From assembly GCA_012064415.1 (NCBI GenBank), contig SSNU01000227.1, positions 1 to 64,000 of the forward strand: a stretch of DNA of 64,000 nucleotides, given 5' to 3'. How positions within the stretch are numbered: the first letter of the stretch is position 1; each line of letters opens with the position of its first letter. This stretch comes from Gyrodactylus bullatarudis. Its lineage: Eukaryota > Platyhelminthes > Monogenea > Gyrodactylidea > Gyrodactylidae. Position numbers and translations under genes: made by a program. A model generated the notes under the pieces. It was given only the letters and a program-made list of their open reading frames with translations. It was not told where the DNA came from and did not search any database. Below are positions 61,601 to 64,000 of the stretch, piece after piece.

Positions 61601-61706
61601 TCGAGCGCAGATTTATATTCGATGAATCCAATGTCTTCAGATTGATTTTAAGATTTTCTAGACCAGTTATTTTAGATACTAATAAAACCTTTCTAATGTG
61701 ATTCAT
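58652..61706 (-). CDS. NADK2: Mitochondrial NAD kinase 2
   Basis: Four exons join in phase: 61261-61706, 60730-61229, 60617-60656 and 58652-58787, giving 373 residues. The NAD kinase motif GGDGT is present in LIVSAGGDGTFLNASSRV near residue 95, where the Asp is catalytic. RALNEV-type block is KALNEVYAGENSS, and RQKSSGVILYTGTGSSSW matches the NADK2 segment KQKSSGLNLCTGTGSKAW. The end (FGSKISLISMMQDGFLAIDG, then SIHPEDSLKCI) matches NADK2 and not cytosolic NADK. It phosphorylates NAD to NADP in mitochondria. Intron 1 is 31 nt; the last intron is 1.8 kb, so the 40-nt and terminal exons are easily missed. A mitochondrial presequence is short at best. Divergent from CIAPIN1. Confidence 0.93.
58788..60616 (-). 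other. Last intron of NADK2, repeat-bearing
   Basis: 1.8-kb intron. It holds a family A repeat (59160-59660) and two diverged copies of a motif beginning TTGAAGAAGGCGTGTGAAGA at about 58960 and TTGAAGAGAGCGTGTGAAGA at about 59703. Confidence 0.6.
59160..59660 (+). repeat. Dispersed repeat, family A, longest copy
   Basis: Contains, in order, ATCTCAATATTTTCATCAAG, GACGCCAAATTCCCAT, AACTTTAAGCTGAAA, GGGAGAGTGACTAAAAG, TTTCATTAATTTTCAAGTAG and CACACGATAATGTG; blocks shared with copies at 13590, 22290, 29140, 29900 and 33050. Confidence 0.65.
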
Positions 61707-61841
61707 TCTAAGTCAAAAGTTATCGTGATATCTAATTTCCATTGAAAAGAAATTTATAAATTAAATTGATTTAAACGATCGTGATCTTGGCAGTAGCAGT
61801 ATTGAGAAATGTCAACTTGTTTAATAGCTTGAAATTATCAA
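61707..61841. promoter_or_regulatory. Bidirectional promoter region, NADK2 / CIAPIN1
   Basis: Only 135 bp separate the two divergent start codons, so both 5' untranslated regions and core promoters must fit here. No TATA-box position can be assigned with confidence. Confidence 0.5.
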
Positions 61842-62585
61842 ATGGAAATTATTGTCAATTTCATCAAAGATAGCTCGTCTGTCCTTATAGTCTGGACAAC
61901 AGGGGAAAATGTTCACGAAAAGCTTCTTGCCCTGAATGAGCATCTTAAAAGTAGCAAAAATGCTCAAGTATCAATGGAAAATTTAGAAGTTTTCAATGAG
62001 ACAAACATAATAAATAAACAATTATATGATGCTTTCTTGATTGGCTGGCCTTTTAACCTATCTAAGGGATCGATCAATATTGATTTCATCAACAAACTCA
62101 AAAAGCTTTCCAAAGAAACTTCTCAGTTTTTCATTAAAGATGATTCCTCTGATCTCGACAAGATTATCCTATTTGCTGGCCTAGAAAATTTCAAAAACAT
62201 CTCCAAAGATGAAAATGATATACCAATCTATAAAGCTGATTATGAACAGTTTGAAGAAAAGAACATGCTTCCTTGGGCAAAGGATGAAGAATTAATCCAC
62301 CCAGAAGATGTGTTATTAGAAGAGGATAAAATTAATAAACAGACACCTTGTGGTATAAATTTGAGTCAAAATACCAAAGTTAAACGGGCATGTAAAAATT
62401 GTTCATGTGGCCTTAAAGAATTAGAGGAGAAGCTAGAATTAACCGATAATGTAAAATCTTCGTGTGGAAACTGTTATCTTGGTGATGCTTTTAGATGTTC
62501 ATCCTGTCCTTACAAGGGTTTGCCCCCCTTTAAACCAGGTGAAAAGGTGAAAATAGACAAGGATCTCCTTGACATCGATATGTGA
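61842..62585 (+). CDS. CIAPIN1: Anamorsin (CIAPIN1/Dre2), cytosolic Fe-S assembly
   Basis: Single-exon frame of 247 residues. The N-terminal ~150 residues form the methyltransferase-like domain, poorly conserved as usual. The C-terminal cluster motifs are complete: first site with a Cys near 169 (TPCGIN) plus [15 protein letters not shown] near 182, and second site with twin CxxC motifs in [20 protein letters not shown] near 207-222, followed by [11 protein letters not shown]. Anamorsin receives electrons from the diflavin reductase NDOR1 for early cytosolic iron-sulfur assembly. In this family the first cluster (C-x(n)-CxxC-x-C) is [2Fe-2S] in active protein; here the spacing from first Cys is longer than in human. 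Its 3' end is 55 bp from the convergent PIG-M stop. Confidence 0.95.
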   Translation: MEIIVNFIKDSSSVLIVWTTGENVHEKLLALNEHLKSSKNAQVSMENLEVFNETNIINKQLYDAFLIGWPFNLSKGSINIDFINKLKKLSKETSQFFIKDDSSDLDKIILFAGLENFKNISKDENDIPIYKADYEQFEEKNMLPWAKDEELIHPEDVLLEEDKINKQTPCGINLSQNTKVKRACKNCSCGLKELEEKLELTDNVKSSCGNCYLGDAFRCSSCPYKGLPPFKPGEKVKIDKDLLDIDM

Positions 62586-62639
62586 GAAAAAATGTAATAA
62601 AATTTATTATCAAAAGAATACACATTTTTACCATAGAAT

Positions 62640-63866
62640 CTACGAAGTTTTAGTTTTTCTCTTTTCACAACATTTGATTAAAATCATAATGACGGTTACA
62701 TTGCATAAGAACATTATTGCGCTCTTGAGAAATAGATCGAGGAACCTACTTTCGCCAAGAATTTCAACTTGATAGGCTGAGTGTAGCCAAATGCTTTGTC
62801 CTGAAATCCATAGGACAATTGATGTTAGCAACTTGAGCATATTCTTTTTAATATTGACACTTTCACACAATAAAATTGGAAGGAATATCAAGAACCATGA
62901 GAAATATTGTGAGGTGTAGACTTTGTTGTAAACGACAAATGCAAAAGTTGACAAGAATAATGAAGTGGAAACTCGATCCGAAAATGCAAGACCTATTTTG
63001 ACCAGGAGTAGTGAAACTGGAATGATACTGGATATTTTGAACAAGGTCATCAAAATTTGGCTTGATGCATTAGATGACTGTAATAAATAGAATGGATAAA
63101 AGTATAAGGAAAAGTTGTGCTTGAAATCAACCCTCTTCAAATGGTAAAGATATCCCTGTTCAATGAATGCATTTCCAAATACACAATAAAATGCGAAAGT
63201 CATTCCAATAACACTGAGTGCACAGGGAATAAAGAATTGGTACAATTTTATATTTATAATCAGGTTTTTAAGGCATTTATTTTTTCCGTTTAGATTAAAA
63301 AAGAAAGTTGGAAAGAAAATAATAGGATAAATCTTCAAATGGATTGATATTCCATACAAAAGTCCAGAGAAATAATAATTCTGTTTCAGGAAGAATAAAA
63401 GTGTTGCTAGAACGAATACAGATATAAAAGATTCAGCGTTACCACGAGCTGATATGACAACAGTAAGAGGATTAAATATCCAAAAAATAGCAATAAGTTT
63501 ATTTGAAATATTGTCATCAATTCGTAGGACGTTCATAATTGATTTTATTAGAGCTGAGCATATCAAATCACAGGTAATGAAGAGAAATTTTCCATAATAT
63601 GAGAAAAATGCATAGGTCCCAAGTTCTCCTGGAGTTAAAACTATGGCCAATATGGGAGAATATCGGTAAGTAGGAACTTCTAGATACGTATCCTCCGATT
63701 TAGATCCTAAGAGCAAATTTTTTGCAGCATTTCTAAATACGAGATAGTCAACATCAGTAAATTTGAGATTGTTAAGCAGCTTGTACTCATCAACAACATA
63801 TGATATGATAATAAAAATGAAACGGAACAAGAAACCAGCTATATTTAGTGCTGTGAACTTGTTCAT
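62640..63866 (-). CDS. PIGM: GPI mannosyltransferase 1 (PIG-M)
   Basis: Single-exon frame of 408 residues (human 423). It is a polytopic ER membrane enzyme that adds the first mannose to the GPI anchor precursor from dolichol-phosphate-mannose. The N-terminal helix is followed by the lumenal LKFTDVDYLVFRNAAKNLL, containing the functional D-x-D motif (Asp-Val-Asp near residue 38), then PTYRYSPILA, typical of the family. FWIFNPLTVVISARGNAES near 130 and HLKIYPIIFFPT near 175 are further family blocks, as are KHNFSLYFYPFYL and YNKVYTSQYFSWFLIFLP. At least eight hydrophobic segments are visible. It works with PIG-X, which is not in the window. Tail-to-tail with CIAPIN1. Confidence 0.95.
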   Translation of the reverse strand: MNKFTALNIAGFLFRFIFIIISYVVDEYKLLNNLKFTDVDYLVFRNAAKNLLLGSKSEDTYLEVPTYRYSPILAIVLTPGELGTYAFFSYYGKFLFITCDLICSALIKSIMNVLRIDDNISNKLIAIFWIFNPLTVVISARGNAESFISVFVLATLLFFLKQNYYFSGLLYGISIHLKIYPIIFFPTFFFNLNGKNKCLKNLIINIKLYQFFIPCALSVIGMTFAFYCVFGNAFIEQGYLYHLKRVDFKHNFSLYFYPFYLLQSSNASSQILMTLFKISSIIPVSLLLVKIGLAFSDRVSTSLFLSTFAFVVYNKVYTSQYFSWFLIFLPILLCESVNIKKNMLKLLTSIVLWISGQSIWLHSAYQVEILGESRFLDLFLKSAIMFLCNVTVIMILIKCCEKRKTKTS

Positions 63867-64000
63867 TGAGTATTCTAGATTTTATTTTATTCTGGAGGTA
63901 TAAAATTTATGCTATAATTATATCGTACAATTTAATTATTAAATTTTGATACCTGAGGTATTATTCGTCAAATAATTTATCAATTAAAACAACAGAATTT
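63867..64000. other. Window end, upstream of PIG-M
   Basis: AT-rich upstream sequence of PIG-M; no feature seen. Confidence 0.4.

Noticed and set aside
1..64000. CRISPR arrays, prokaryotic operons or organelle DNA
   Set aside because: No regularly spaced direct repeats, genes are spliced, and standard nuclear codon usage applies.

Overview
The window is eukaryotic, strongly AT-rich nuclear DNA from an invertebrate animal, most likely an arthropod. The evidence is spliced genes with GT-AG introns, a Snail-type zinc-finger factor, a full-length ionotropic receptor (IR, a protostome-specific receptor family), a claudin-like four-pass protein, and animal housekeeping genes. The AT-richness, load of LINE, Tc1/mariner and SINE copies, and IR gene would fit a parasitic copepod, but the species is a guess. 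Many introns are extremely short (29-41 nt) alongside introns of several kb.

Layout. 1-3916 (-): a coiled-coil protein gene running off the left edge. 4171-4984 (+): a small unrecognised gene. 5026-6910 (-): a two-exon gene whose C-terminus resembles a retroelement integrase core with altered catalytic positions. 7910-10873 (-): PRL-type (PTP4A) phosphatase with a distant CaaX exon, divergent from 11120-11863 (+), a C2orf69-like serine hydrolase. 12838-14381 (-): mitochondrial dicarboxylate carrier. 14544-14848 (-): two exons of an S1-like domain. 16068-23248 (-): a 14-exon IR with a near-perfect 473-bp inverted repeat in one intron. 23599-32299 (-): a claudin/PMP22-like protein with a complete 2-kb Tc1/mariner-type transposon in an intron.

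33.3-48.1 kb is a transposon graveyard: at least seven 5'-truncated copies or fragments of one non-LTR retrotransposon family (some nested), two tRNA-derived SINE copies, and little else. 49563-50701 (+) is a Snail-family gene, followed by about 8 kb without a recognisable gene. 58652-61706 (-) is mitochondrial NAD kinase (NADK2), head-to-head with anamorsin (CIAPIN1, 61842-62585 +), whose 3' end converges with PIG-M (62640-63866 -). These last three form a compact housekeeping block.

Exon boundaries were derived by hand from splice signals, reading phase and family conservation. For the IR, carrier, PRL, claudin-like, NADK2 and Snail models every exon joins in phase and total length matches the family. 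No prokaryotic operon, CRISPR array, rRNA or standard tRNA gene was seen.
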